From: Acidimicrobiia bacterium UBA5794
GTDB lineage: Bacteria > Actinomycetota > Acidimicrobiia > Spongiisociales > UBA5794
Assembly: GCA_002418265.1 (NCBI GenBank)
Contig: DIDS01000030.1
Coordinates: forward strand, 1 to 64,000
Length of the DNA stretch: 64,000 nucleotides
Direction of reading: 5' to 3'
The translations under genes were made by a program, and so were the position numbers. Of this stretch, positions 7,379 to 16,271 are shown piece by piece (the first letter of the stretch is position 1; each line of letters begins with the position of its first letter). The notes beneath the pieces were generated by a model. The model was not told the origin of the DNA. It made no database searches and was given only the letters and a program-made list of their open reading frames with translations.

Positions 7379-8902
7379 TCAGCGCGATAGCCCGAGACTC
7401 TCCACCGTTGTTTCAACGGATGAGCCCGGCAGATCGAGATACGCGAGCCAGGACTTGCTGGCAGCATCGACACCAATCTCGTCGGTGATCCGGTCCCACT
7501 CGGCAGCCGCAGCATCGAGCGCGGACTGTGGATCGGTACCCGCCCAGATCGCGGTCATCGCCTGGTCGATCGCTGCGTTGTATTCGGATGCTCCCGGGAT
7601 AACGAGATCAATCAAAGCGACGTTTGCTGCATCTTCGAGAACTTTGAGGTACTCGGCGGCATCTGGCCACAAGCTCGCGTACTCCTTGCTGTCATAGTGT
7701 GACAGTCTGTACGGATCACGCAGGGCCGTATCGAGCTGAACGCGTTGGAGCGAGATCTCTGGACTCGTCAACCATTGAATGAACAAGTATGCAGCTTCCT
7801 TTGCATCCGAATCCGCAGACACAGCAAGATTGAACGCGCCAGCGTGTTCACCGTGCCCTCCAGGCATCACAGCGTAACCGGTAACGTCCCTGACCTGTGA
7901 TTTGGGAAGGAAGGATAGGTTTTCATTTCCCTCGGTCCCGTAGGCCGCCGCCCACCGCCCAAGTGGTGCCCAGAATGTCGTCATGGCCAGCTTCCCTTCG
8001 AGGAACGAACCGAATGCGTCGAACGTACCGAACGATTCGGCTCCAGGAGGGCCAGCAGCGTTCTGGGCGAGCATCTGTTCGGCGGTCAGAATCGCGGCCG
8101 GCGAGTTGATCATTGCACGCATGTTGTTGTCAATGTCAAATGGAATACCACCGTTCGCACGGAACTGCTGCAAGAACAACATGTCGTTGTCGGCATTACG
8201 CCATGTTGCCCATCCGTATACATCCGGCCCCATCTGATCGCTGATGAACTGGGCTACTTCAGAGAGGTCGTCCCAGGTCTTTGGAACTTCAAGTATCTTG
8301 CCCTTCTCATCCTGGAAAGCCGCCTGTAGGTCTGGATTCTCGAAGATGTCCTTGCGATAGTACAGAATCAGAACGTCGCCATCGTCGAACAGTCCATACC
8401 GCTTGCCTTGGTATTCACTGAGGCCGCTATAAAGAGGGTGATAGTCGTCTAGATCGGCCTGCACCATGTATTTGGCGACGAAGTCGTCGATCGGATCGAT
8501 CACGCCTCCCGACACGAAGTCGGGCATGATCGATGGAAAGAGACTGATGACATCGAACGAACTTCCTCCCGCGAGATGGTCGGCCACGGGCGTCGAAAAC
8601 AATGTAGCATGATCGAGCTCAATGACGTTGATCTTGATGCCAGTGAGGGCCTCCCACTTCGGCCCCGAAAACGTAAGCGGATCGATGGCCTGCAGACCCC
8701 CTTCCCACGTCACATCGAGCGTGATGCCACTGTATTGCTGAGCTTCGGCGACAGCGATCTCGGCTGACGTCATACCGCTTCTGTCCGCCGTTGTGGTGTC
8801 ACTGCTCGTGGCCGCCGTTGTGGTGGTGTCTTCAGCATTGGTTTCCGAGCATGCAGTCGCAACCAGCGCGAGAACCGCGATCACGACCAACACACGGACC
8901 AT
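7379..8902 (-). CDS. ABC sugar-type substrate-binding lipoprotein
   Basis: 507 residues from the ATG at 8902, chosen because aagga lies 7 bases upstream and a lipoprotein signal follows: VLVVIAVLALVATACSE, with the lipobox Cys near residue 20. An Asp/Thr-rich linker leads into an SBP_bac_1-type fold (SGPKWEALTGIKINVIE; FYRNGGIPFD-like FRANGGIPFD; GHAGAFNLAV). It should be anchored outside the membrane and deliver the substrate to the permeases at 9902-11709, which are divergently transcribed. The longer open frame upstream to 9472 is only an artefact of missing stops. The substrate is inferred to be the sugar acid or sugar that feeds the RuBisCO-like pathway. Confidence 0.92.
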   Translation of the reverse strand: MVRVLVVIAVLALVATACSETNAEDTTTTAATSSDTTTADRSGMTSAEIAVAEAQQYSGITLDVTWEGGLQAIDPLTFSGPKWEALTGIKINVIELDHATLFSTPVADHLAGGSSFDVISLFPSIMPDFVSGGVIDPIDDFVAKYMVQADLDDYHPLYSGLSEYQGKRYGLFDDGDVLILYYRKDIFENPDLQAAFQDEKGKILEVPKTWDDLSEVAQFISDQMGPDVYGWATWRNADNDMLFLQQFRANGGIPFDIDNNMRAMINSPAAILTAEQMLAQNAAGPPGAESFGTFDAFGSFLEGKLAMTTFWAPLGRWAAAYGTEGNENLSFLPKSQVRDVTGYAVMPGGHGEHAGAFNLAVSADSDAKEAAYLFIQWLTSPEISLQRVQLDTALRDPYRLSHYDSKEYASLWPDAAEYLKVLEDAANVALIDLVIPGASEYNAAIDQAMTAIWAGTDPQSALDAAAAEWDRITDEIGVDAASKSWLAYLDLPGSSVETTVESLGLSR

Positions 8903-9022
8903 CAGTCGTCCTTGTCGTCGCCTTGTCTCTAGTGTCCGTAGCACGATGTTCCTCCAATGGAGCGCCGCATAGGCGTAGTAGCTTGTGTAATGGGAGCAGA
9001 CCTCGTATTGTCTCTGATGGTC

Positions 9023-9045
9023 TACTTGTATGATTGCATACAGTA
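9023..9045. promoter_or_regulatory. Operator-like dyad in divergent promoter region
   Basis: Reads TAC-T-TGTATG-attg-CATACA-GTA: an inverted repeat with arms TGTATG and CATACA, extended by TAC and GTA with one bulged T. It lies in the 213-bp gap between the divergent binding-protein gene (start 8902) and the dehydrogenase-permease operon (start 9116). That is where a GntR/FCD- or LacI-type regulator would bind to control both. It differs from the GTCAT repeats flanking the cluster. Confidence 0.45.
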
Positions 9046-9115
9046 GCACATATGCTTTAGCGGTGCAAGAAGTCGGACCGAGGACGCAGACTTCAACCTT
9101 ATCTGGAGGACTGAA

Positions 9116-9871
9116 ATGACAAGTGCAACCGGCGTCGCATTGATCACAGGAGGAGCATCCGGAATCGGGGCGGCGACCGCAGCTCGTTTCGCGCGGGATG
9201 GAAATCGCGTGGTGATCGCTGACATCGACGAGGCCCAGGCACAATCGGTAGCCGCCACGATCGGTGAACATGGTGGTACGTGCGTTTCCTACGGCGTCGA
9301 TCTCACCGATCTCAGTTCTGTAGTTGAGCTCGTAGAAGCAACGGTATCCAGATTCGGGTCGCTGAGCACTCTCTTCAACTCGGCCGGCATCCTGGAGCCC
9401 GGAACCGCTACCGAGATAACCCTCGCTTCGTGGAATCGCACGATTTCGGTCAACGTGACCGGGACTTTCCATGCCTGTCGAGCAGCCATTCCCGCAATAT
9501 TGGCCTATGGCGGAGGGGCAATCATCAACACGTCGTCATCAACCGGTGCCCATGACGCTATCGGAGGGCTGGTCAGCTATGTGACATCCAAAGGTGGCGT
9601 GACAATGCTGACCAAGGCGCTGGCTATCGATTATGCGGCCGATGGGATCAGAGTCAACGCTATCGCTCCGGGGCCGACCGACACACCGATGCTTCGCACT
9701 GCGGTCCCAGGCAAGCACGACCGGGAGGAGTTCGCAGGGACCATTCCGATGAAGAGATTGGGGCGACCCGAGGAAATCGCTGCGGTCGTTTCGTTCCTCG
9801 CATCGAGCGATGCCAGCTTCATCACCGGTGCAGTGATACCCGTAGACGGTGGTCAGACGGCGCATGTCTGA
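9116..9871 (+). CDS. Short-chain dehydrogenase/reductase
   Basis: 251 residues. The ATG at 9116 has ggagg 6 bases upstream. It is a classical SDR with the cofactor motif TGGASGIG near residues 11-18, Asp at the end of the second strand (IADID, suggesting NAD preference), Ser in INTSSSTG and the Y-x-x-x-K pair in SYVTSKGG, then PGPTDTPM. It heads the operon with the two ABC permeases and the RuBisCO-like pathway enzymes. A plausible job is to oxidize the imported sugar or alcohol to the acid stage, but the substrate is not evident from sequence. Confidence 0.9.
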   Translation: MTSATGVALITGGASGIGAATAARFARDGNRVVIADIDEAQAQSVAATIGEHGGTCVSYGVDLTDLSSVVELVEATVSRFGSLSTLFNSAGILEPGTATEITLASWNRTISVNVTGTFHACRAAIPAILAYGGGAIINTSSSTGAHDAIGGLVSYVTSKGGVTMLTKALAIDYAADGIRVNAIAPGPTDTPMLRTAVPGKHDREEFAGTIPMKRLGRPEEIAAVVSFLASSDASFITGAVIPVDGGQTAHV

Positions 9872-9901
9872 CGGCCACCCTCTCCGAGAATCAGAGGCCG
9901 C

Positions 9902-10870
9902 TTGGTGCTACACGCTCCCGAGGAGGAATTGATCGATGCCGCTACCGACAAAGCCGATACAGACATGACTTCGACCACACCGCAGCGTGGACATGGGCTC
10001 CGCCAAGCAGATAGACGATGGGGAAGAATTCTCGTAGCGCCTACTGTGGTCCTGCTGATCGTCGCCAGCATCATCCCGCTCATCTACTCCGTGTGGGCGT
10101 CACTGGTAACGCACAATCTGAGAGTCAGTGGGCATCCTTTCGTTGGCCTCGACAACTACACGGCAGTACTGTCCGATCCTGTCTTTCGTTCCGAGCTGAT
10201 CTTCACCTTTGCTATGGCAGCAACGGTGACCATCATCGAGGTTGGTCTTGGGCTGATACTCGCTCTGATTCTCAGTCAGAGGTCCAAAGCATGGAGACGT
10301 ATCATGATTCCGCTGATCGTCGCCCCGATGTTCATCAGCAGTGTGGTCGTTGGGCAAATATGGCGACTCTTCTCTGCAAGAACGTTTGGACCGTTGAACC
10401 ACTATCTCGGGTTGGTGACAGGGACCGACGTGACCATCGACTGGTTGGTAACGACGCCGTGGAACATGATCACCATCGCCGTCGCCGACGTGTGGCAATG
10501 GACGGCACTCACGTTTCTTATCATCTTCGCTGGCTTGACTGGGATAGACCAGCAGGTTCTCGAAGCGGCCGAGGTTGACGGTGCGAACAAGTGGAACAGA
10601 CTCCGCTATGTAACACTCCCGCTAATGGCTCCGGCGCTCGCTACCGCAGCCTTCTTCCGCTTCGCAGACGCACTGAGGTTGTACGACAAGATCGTTGTAC
10701 TTACCGGTGGCGGACCCGGGCGTGCGACAAGCACGATCTCGTTCTATCTCGTGGAGAAAGGATTCAGTGGATCGTTCAACCTCGCATTGAGCGCTGCAGC
10801 AAGTTGGATCTTCCTCATCTTGATCTCCCTGATGTTCTATCGGATTATCCAAAGGAGGGTCCTGGCATGA
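9902..10870 (+). CDS. ABC sugar transporter permease (MalF-like)
   Basis: About 320 residues of integral membrane permease. It has a cytoplasmic N-terminus of about 40 residues, a first membrane helix VLLIVASIIPLIYSVWASL, about six helices in all, and the EAA loop EAAEVDGANKWNRLRYVTLP that contacts the ATPase. The start is uncertain: TTG 9902 or GTG 9905 follow an agagg site, and ATG 9965 lacks one. It follows the dehydrogenase by 30 bp and overlaps the next permease by 4 bp. No ATPase gene is present, so it probably uses a shared MsiK-type ATPase encoded elsewhere, as many actinobacterial sugar importers do. Confidence 0.9.
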   Translation: MVLHAPEEELIDAATDKADTDMTSTTPQRGHGLRQADRRWGRILVAPTVVLLIVASIIPLIYSVWASLVTHNLRVSGHPFVGLDNYTAVLSDPVFRSELIFTFAMAATVTIIEVGLGLILALILSQRSKAWRRIMIPLIVAPMFISSVVVGQIWRLFSARTFGPLNHYLGLVTGTDVTIDWLVTTPWNMITIAVADVWQWTALTFLIIFAGLTGIDQQVLEAAEVDGANKWNRLRYVTLPLMAPALATAAFFRFADALRLYDKIVVLTGGGPGRATSTISFYLVEKGFSGSFNLALSAAASWIFLILISLMFYRIIQRRVLA

Positions 10871-11709
10871 ATGCCGATCGAAAAAGATGGGTCCGAATCA
10901 AACCCACGTATGTTGTGGGTTCGCTCGTGTTGGTTGTCTATGGCCTTTTTGTGCTTATTCCGTTCCTCTGGACAGCGACCATAGCGTTCAAGCCACCCGA
11001 GGACTTTGTGTCCACTCCCCCGCGAATTCTGCCGAGCGCACCCACCTTCGTGCACTTCAAGTCACTCAATGGCCTCAACGCATGGACAGGACTTCGCAAC
11101 AGTCTTATAGTCTCCTTGGCATCCTCAACGATCTCCGTCGTTTTTGGATCCGTGGCGGGATACGCGATTGCGCGATACAAAACTGGCGGACGAAACTTCT
11201 CGTTCTGGTTGATTTCCCAGCGGCTGATGCCACCCCTTGCCATTCTCGTGCCGATCTTCCTCCTCGTCAACACCGTTGGACTTGTGGACAACCTGATCGG
11301 ACTAACCCTGATATATAGCGTCTTCACCATCACGTTCACCGCGTGGGTGGTCCGGAGCTTCTACATCATGATCCCCGATGACTATGAGCAGGCAGCCCGC
11401 ATCGATGGAGCAAACCGCGTTCAAGTGCTTTGGCACATAATGCTGCCGCTTGGCGTCCCTGCCATCCTTGCCGGCGGAGCGTTTGCGTTCGTCGTCTCAT
11501 TCACCGAGTTCCTCTTCGCATCCATCTTGACACGCACCAAGTCCACTACTCTCCCTGTCGTCATCTCTCACATGCTCGGTGTTCAGGCCACATTCCTCGG
11601 TCCCCTCGCCGCGATGGTGCTCATATCCGCAGTCCCGGCAGTTCTGATCGGTCTGCTGTTTTACAGACACGCCGTTACGGGATTGTCAATGGGTGGAGTA
11701 AAAGGTTGA
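10867..11709 (+). CDS. ABC sugar transporter permease (MalG-like)
   Basis: 280 residues. The ATG at 10867 overlaps the stop of the first permease (ATGA) and has aaggaggg upstream. It has six predicted helices, beginning VVGSLVLVVYGLFVLIPFLW. The MalG-family periplasmic segment FKPPEDFVSTPP and the EAA loop EQAARIDGANRVQVLWHIML are present. It forms the heterodimeric channel with the preceding gene product. The next gene, the RuBisCO-like protein, starts 2 bp after its stop, so transport and catabolism are co-expressed. Confidence 0.92.
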   Translation: MNADRKRWVRIKPTYVVGSLVLVVYGLFVLIPFLWTATIAFKPPEDFVSTPPRILPSAPTFVHFKSLNGLNAWTGLRNSLIVSLASSTISVVFGSVAGYAIARYKTGGRNFSFWLISQRLMPPLAILVPIFLLVNTVGLVDNLIGLTLIYSVFTITFTAWVVRSFYIMIPDDYEQAARIDGANRVQVLWHIMLPLGVPAILAGGAFAFVVSFTEFLFASILTRTKSTTLPVVISHMLGVQATFLGPLAAMVLISAVPAVLIGLLFYRHAVTGLSMGGVKG

Positions 11710-11711
11710 CA

Positions 11712-13007
11712 ATGAGCCATCCGATAGAAGTGGTCGGCAACTCATCGCTCGATGCGCCGACGGCCAGAACCGACCGCATCGAAGCCGACTACGTTCTCGA
11801 GACGATGCTCGATCCATATGACGTAGCCGAGCTCATGGCTGGCGAGCAATCAAGCGGCACCTTTGTTACACTACCAACGGAAACACCTGAGCTGAGGCAA
11901 CGGGTCGCTGCGCGCGTTGAGTCCCTGACACATCTCGATGAGGTGCCCGTCGCCTCGTCCAGAAATCGAAGGGACGAGAGTCACACCCGGGTCGGACTCA
12001 CCCTCTCGTGGTCGTTGGATAGTGTCGATGTGTCTCTGCCGAATGTCATGGCCACGGTCGCAGGCAATCTCTTCGAGCTCAATCAGGTGAGAGCCTTACG
12101 TATCGTCGACCTGCGCCTTCCTGACAGTTTCGCTTCTGCATACGCCGGACCAGCGTTCTCGATTGAGGGAACCCGACGGCTCACTGGCGTGCACGGCCGG
12201 CCGATCATTGGGACGATCGTCAAGCCGAGTGTTGGACTCACACCTGAAGAAACAGGGGATCTTGTACAAGAATTGTGCGACGCAGGAATCGACTTCATCA
12301 AGGATGATGAGCTACAGGCGGACGCGCCCTTGAACCGGTTCAAGGAACGGGCACGGTTCGTGATGCGAGCGATCAACGAACATGCCGAACGAACAGGCAA
12401 GAAAGTGATGTATGCGTTCAACGTAACCGGAGATCTCGAACAGATTCGTCGGAGGCACAATACCGTCGTCGACCTCGAGGGCACCTGCATCATGGCAAGC
12501 CTCAATTCTGTCGGCCTCGTTGGGATGATCGAACTTGGACGTTTCGCCGAAGTACCAATTCACGGTCATCGGAATGGTTGGGGCTATCTCTCGCGGTGCC
12601 CCACCATCGGATGGTCGTACACCGCGTGGCAGAAATTCTGGCGGTTGGCAGGAGTCGATCATCTGCATGTCAATGGCCTCGACTCAAAATTCGCCGAGAG
12701 CAATGAAAGCGTTGTCGCATCGGCGAAAGAGTGCCTCACACCGATGTTCGACTCGAGCCCGTGTCTCGCAATGCCCGTGTTCTCGTCGGGACAGACGGTC
12801 CGCCAGCCGCCCGCAACGTATGCTGCGTTGGGATCCAATGACCTCATCTACGCGGCAGGAGGGGCTGTGATGGCGCACCCCGACGGCCCCGGTGCTGGCG
12901 TCGCAAGCTTGAGAGACGCATGGCACGCGGCGATGACCGGGACTCCACTCGACACCTATTCACTCGACCATCCACCTCTCGCCAGGGCACTCGAGGCGTT
13001 CATGTGA
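11712..13007 (+). CDS. oiaX: RuBisCO-like protein, probable 3-oxo-isoapionate-4-phosphate decarboxylase
   Basis: 431 residues of the RuBisCO large-chain superfamily. The metal site is kept: FIKDDE with the would-be carbamylated Lys at residue 197 and Asp/Glu at 199-200. GTIVKPSVGL keeps the first active-site Lys (KP) but has Ser where true RuBisCO has the second Lys of KPK, and loop 6 (NGLDSKFAES) is unlike the G-K-L-E-G of carboxylases. It is therefore a form IV-type protein that does not fix CO2. With the DUF1537 kinase and ApnO-like gene directly behind it, the best match is OiaX of the D-apionate pathway, which decarboxylates 3-oxo-isoapionate 4-phosphate. The exact reaction is inferred from neighbourhood. 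Confidence 0.8.
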   Translation: MSHPIEVVGNSSLDAPTARTDRIEADYVLETMLDPYDVAELMAGEQSSGTFVTLPTETPELRQRVAARVESLTHLDEVPVASSRNRRDESHTRVGLTLSWSLDSVDVSLPNVMATVAGNLFELNQVRALRIVDLRLPDSFASAYAGPAFSIEGTRRLTGVHGRPIIGTIVKPSVGLTPEETGDLVQELCDAGIDFIKDDELQADAPLNRFKERARFVMRAINEHAERTGKKVMYAFNVTGDLEQIRRRHNTVVDLEGTCIMASLNSVGLVGMIELGRFAEVPIHGHRNGWGYLSRCPTIGWSYTAWQKFWRLAGVDHLHVNGLDSKFAESNESVVASAKECLTPMFDSSPCLAMPVFSSGQTVRQPPATYAALGSNDLIYAAGGAVMAHPDGPGAGVASLRDAWHAAMTGTPLDTYSLDHPPLARALEAFM

Positions 13008-14407
13008 TGGCACCCGCACGGTCAGCCGCTCTTCCCGATGGACAGGTCGTGGCGTGGTACGGCGACGACCTCACAGGCGCGGCTGCAGTGCTTGAGGTTC
13101 TTGCGTCGGCAGGCATGGCATCAGTTCTGTTCATGGATATTCCGACCGAGGAGGAACTGGCACCGTATGCGTCATGGCCCGGAATCGGTATCGCTGGCAC
13201 GGCCAGACATCGAGATCCCCTGTGGATGGACGCTCACCTACCTGAGGTGTTCAAATTTCTATCAAGCCTTTCCGCGCCGATCGCCCACTACAAAGTGTGT
13301 TCGACGTTCGACTCATCTCCCGAAGTCGGTTCGATCGGCAAGGCGTTCGAGCTCGCGCAGCCCATGCTCGGCGGGGAGTGGACGCCGTTACTTGTCGCTG
13401 CTCCACCTATTGGCAGATATCAGAGCTTTGGCAATCTGTTCGCCGCCGCCGACGGCGTTATCTATCGGTTGGACCGCCATCCAACGATGAGCAGGCATCC
13501 AGTAACTCCCATGCACGAGGCCGATCTGCGGGTGCATCTTGCTGCACAGACAGGTACGTCTATCGGTCTCGTTGACTCCGTGTCCCTGAACACGGGGCGT
13601 GCCTTGGACACCCTCCAGCGTGAAATCAATGCGGGCGGCCGCATCATCTCTCTTGACGTCACCGACGATGCCATGCTGCTCGAGGTGGGGCAACTCATAT
13701 GGGAGACCAGAGGTGATCGCATCCTTGCGATCGGTTCCCAAGGAGTCGAGTACGCACTGGTTCGCTACTGGCACGAGATGGGCCTGATCGAAGGCGAAGC
13801 TCCACCGGTCGATCTTGAACCAGCAAAGCGGTTCGCTGCCGTGTCGGCGTCTGTGTCGCCTGTCACTGCTTCCCAGATCGACAGGGCAGGTAAACAAGGC
13901 TTCGAACTGATAAGAATGGACGTTGCCGCATCAATCGACACGATGGAATGGACACTCGAAATTGACGACGTCTCCAGTCGAGCGGTGGAGTGCATCGAGG
14001 CCGGCGGAAGCCCGATTGTGTATACAGCGCTTGGCCCGGACGATCCCAGTGTCTCTGCTCTGAGTATCGAGATAGATGCTTCTGGGAACTCGGCAGCTGC
14101 CATTCGCGAGCGAATCGGCATCGGTTTGGGCCAGGTCCTCAATCAACTCATCGTAGAAGCCGAGATCACACGATGTGCCGTCGTTGGCGGGGATACATCA
14201 GGACATGTGACGCGGGCGATCGGCGTACGCACGTTGACCTTCCTTGCCCCGATGGGCCATGCGACGTCAATGATGGCTGCCGACACCGGGTCTGGCCGCA
14301 GTCCGATGCTCGAATACACGCTCAAAGGAGGCCAGATGGGGTCAGTCGACTTCTTCGAAGCAGTCAGGGGTCTCGAAAGCAGCTCACGAAAGGAGCGCAG
14401 GACATGA
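13007..14407 (+). CDS. oiaK: DUF1537 sugar-acid kinase, probable 3-oxo-isoapionate kinase
   Basis: 466 residues. The ATG at 13007 overlaps the stop of the RuBisCO-like gene by one base. The DUF1537/four-carbon acid sugar kinase N-terminal domain begins WYGDDLTGAAAVLEVLASAG, where the Asp pair binds the substrate. The C-terminal nucleotide-binding domain contains VGGDTSGHVTRAIGVRTL and a late GGQMGSVDFF glycine segment. These are standard for this family, which phosphorylates threonate, erythronate, 3-oxo-tetronates or 3-oxo-isoapionate with ATP. Its place between the RuBisCO-like protein and the oxidoisomerase favours the last substrate. Confidence 0.82.
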   Translation: MAPARSAALPDGQVVAWYGDDLTGAAAVLEVLASAGMASVLFMDIPTEEELAPYASWPGIGIAGTARHRDPLWMDAHLPEVFKFLSSLSAPIAHYKVCSTFDSSPEVGSIGKAFELAQPMLGGEWTPLLVAAPPIGRYQSFGNLFAAADGVIYRLDRHPTMSRHPVTPMHEADLRVHLAAQTGTSIGLVDSVSLNTGRALDTLQREINAGGRIISLDVTDDAMLLEVGQLIWETRGDRILAIGSQGVEYALVRYWHEMGLIEGEAPPVDLEPAKRFAAVSASVSPVTASQIDRAGKQGFELIRMDVAASIDTMEWTLEIDDVSSRAVECIEAGGSPIVYTALGPDDPSVSALSIEIDASGNSAAAIRERIGIGLGQVLNQLIVEAEITRCAVVGGDTSGHVTRAIGVRTLTFLAPMGHATSMMAADTGSGRSPMLEYTLKGGQMGSVDFFEAVRGLESSSRKERRT

Positions 14408-15243
14408 CGAGAGTGCTATTGCTTGGCGCAGGCGGGAAGATGGGAACGAGACTATCTAAGAATCTGATCAGATCGCAATATGCGGTCGATCACGTGGAGG
14501 TTACCGAGGAGGGGAGACAGCGACTGAAGACCGAAACCGGTTTGGAATGTGTCGAGGCGGAAACCGCGTACGGAACCGCAGACGTGGTATTGATGGCGGT
14601 TCCAGACAATTTGATTGGGAGGATCGCCACGAATTTTATCGACAAGCTCAAGCCGGGCGCGTGCATCATGGTGCTCGACGCCGCCGCTCCATATGCAGGT
14701 GAGATGCCCGACCGCGAGGATATTGCAGTATTCGCGACGCATCCGTGCCACCCACCGCTCTTCAGAAATGACGTCGGAGATGCCGCTCAGGCCGACTACT
14801 TCGGCGGTGACGCAGCCGAGCAGAACATCGTCTGTGGCCTTTTGCGCGGCACAGAAGACCACTACACCCTATGCGAGGACATAGCTCGCACGATCTTCAG
14901 CCCAGTGATGCGAGCTCACCGCTGCACGATCGAGCAGTTGGCGATTCTCGAGCCGGCATTGTCTGAGACAGTCGGCGCAACCATGGCGCTCGCCCTCCGA
15001 GACGCGACCGATATGGCCATCACAAAGGGCGTACCCGGGGAAGCGGCGATGGATTTCATTATCGGGCACCTCGGCATCGAGTTGGCGATCGCCTTCGACC
15101 AGTTCGACGGTGTGTTCTCAGATGGGGCACTTCACGCGATCAACCAGGCGAAGAAGTCCATCTTCCAAGAGGGCTGGCTCGAACGCGTATTCGAACCCGA
15201 AGCCGTTCTCACCTCGGTGAAAGAGATTTGCAGCACGTCATAA
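14404..15243 (+). CDS. apnO: D-apionate oxidoisomerase-like dehydrogenase
   Basis: 279 residues. The ATG at 14404 overlaps the kinase stop by 4 bp. The N-terminal Rossmann fold reads LLLGAGGKMGTRLSKNL. The C-terminal helical domain resembles the phosphogluconate-dehydrogenase-type C-terminal domain found in D-apionate oxidoisomerase (ATHPCHPPLF; ILEPALSETVGATMA). ApnO converts D-apionate to 3-oxo-isoapionate, which is what the kinase would need, so the three genes read as a complete short route ending at an erythrulose phosphate. The isomerases that would feed erythrose 4-phosphate are not in this window. Confidence 0.72.
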   Translation: MTRVLLLGAGGKMGTRLSKNLIRSQYAVDHVEVTEEGRQRLKTETGLECVEAETAYGTADVVLMAVPDNLIGRIATNFIDKLKPGACIMVLDAAAPYAGEMPDREDIAVFATHPCHPPLFRNDVGDAAQADYFGGDAAEQNIVCGLLRGTEDHYTLCEDIARTIFSPVMRAHRCTIEQLAILEPALSETVGATMALALRDATDMAITKGVPGEAAMDFIIGHLGIELAIAFDQFDGVFSDGALHAINQAKKSIFQEGWLERVFEPEAVLTSVKEICSTS

Positions 15244-15695
15244 AATCTTGAGAATTCACGTCCGAGGCAGGATCCGAACTCTCCACCTCGATGTTCGACC
15301 AGAACGGCGAGACCACACACGCTTCAACGACTCCATCGTATCTTCGCGATACACAAGCATCGGTGGACATGCTCGCCAAACCACCACATGTGTGGCGACG
15401 CGGTCTGATGTCATGTAGTATGACCTCTCGTCATCTTGATGACCCTTGATCGCCCGTGGCGCTGATCGTTAATCGGGAGGAATGGTTGATGGCGTTGGCG
15501 GACGTAGGCATGAGGCCTCGTCCGGCGGAGATCCGTTCAGCTCGCGACCGAAGAACCATCAATGGAGATAACACGGCACATGGGCATGCATCGGCGACAC
15601 GGCACAGATGATGATGGCGGCTCCCCAGTCGCATACCATCTCCGGCCCAGTCGGCCAACCAACCTCGGGCGTTGCTTCCGAAAGGATGAGGCCTA
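15244..15695. other. Intergenic region with operator repeat, before tat genes
   Basis: A 452-bp gap. It holds the second operator-like repeat (15398-15435). A purine-rich ribosome site gggagga at 15475-15481 follows, then a 40-codon frame from the ATG at 15489 to 15611 (starts MALADVGMRPRPAEIRSARD) with no recognised relatives. This could be a leftover start of a lost gene under the same operator. The last 80 bases contain the ribosome site of tatB (aagga at 15682-15686). No RNA gene was seen. Confidence 0.4.
15398..15435. promoter_or_regulatory. 38-bp operator-like repeat, copy 2
   Basis: Matches 5491-5528 at 35 of 38 positions. Here the dyad GTCAT-gtagt-ATGAC is perfect and is followed at 10-bp spacing by GTCAT. 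It lies 155 bp after the last catabolic gene and 40 bp before a ribosome site, so it should drive rightward transcription into the short frame at 15489 and possibly the tat genes. Confidence 0.55.
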
Positions 15696-16271
15696 GTGGG
15701 AAGTGTTGGCGCTGGCGAAGTGATTCTTATCGCAATTCTTGCGATCGTCGTATTCGGGCCGAAACGCCTACCCGAGATTTCTAGGAAAGCAGCCCAAATT
15801 CTCCAACAAGCACGAAAAGCAACGCAGACCCTGACGGAAGCCATGGACATGGAGTACGTCGAGATCACTGCTCCAATCAAGGATCTTAAGACCGAGTACG
15901 AAGCAACAAGACAGGCCATTAGGGGGATGGCTCCCACCCTGCCGAACCCGTCCTTCATGCTCCCCGGCGGCACCAAGACCCCAGAACGTCCCGTTGACGT
16001 GGCGGCAGCAGCAAGCCAACAGCCAGCCGACGAAGTTCAGCCGTTGCGTCGAGAGTTGTCGTCCGAACCTGAGCGCATACAGACCGACATGAATGATCTC
16101 GACAGGACTCCCGCGTTCGACGAGTCGTTGGAGGCGATTGGCGGTGCAGTACCGCCGAAACCGTACACGTCGGCAAAGCTTCCCAGCACGGACCCCACGC
16201 AGATGTCGAGCGATAGGTCATCATCGTCAGTTCAAGAGTCCGAAGCTGTTGACAACGACGTTGCGCCTTGA
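15696..16271 (+). CDS. tatB: Sec-independent protein translocase TatB-like
   Basis: 191 residues from the GTG at 15696, with aagga 9 bases upstream. The N-terminal membrane helix GEVILIAILAIVVFGPKRLP has the Phe-Gly hinge and the Pro-x-x-x-Pro-like LPEISRKAAQ amphipathic helix of TatA/B proteins. A long acidic, low-complexity cytoplasmic tail makes it TatB-sized rather than TatA-sized. It forms the twin-arginine receptor with TatC, whose gene overlaps its stop. Export of folded, cofactor-bearing proteins is the known role. The short N-terminus (MGSVGAGE) is normal. Confidence 0.87.
   Translation: MGSVGAGEVILIAILAIVVFGPKRLPEISRKAAQILQQARKATQTLTEAMDMEYVEITAPIKDLKTEYEATRQAIRGMAPTLPNPSFMLPGGTKTPERPVDVAAAASQQPADEVQPLRRELSSEPERIQTDMNDLDRTPAFDESLEAIGGAVPPKPYTSAKLPSTDPTQMSSDRSSSSVQESEAVDNDVAP

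Noticed and set aside
15489..15611. 40-codon frame with a fair ribosome site after operator copy 2
   Set aside because: Too short and without relatives; kept only as a note in the intergenic entry.
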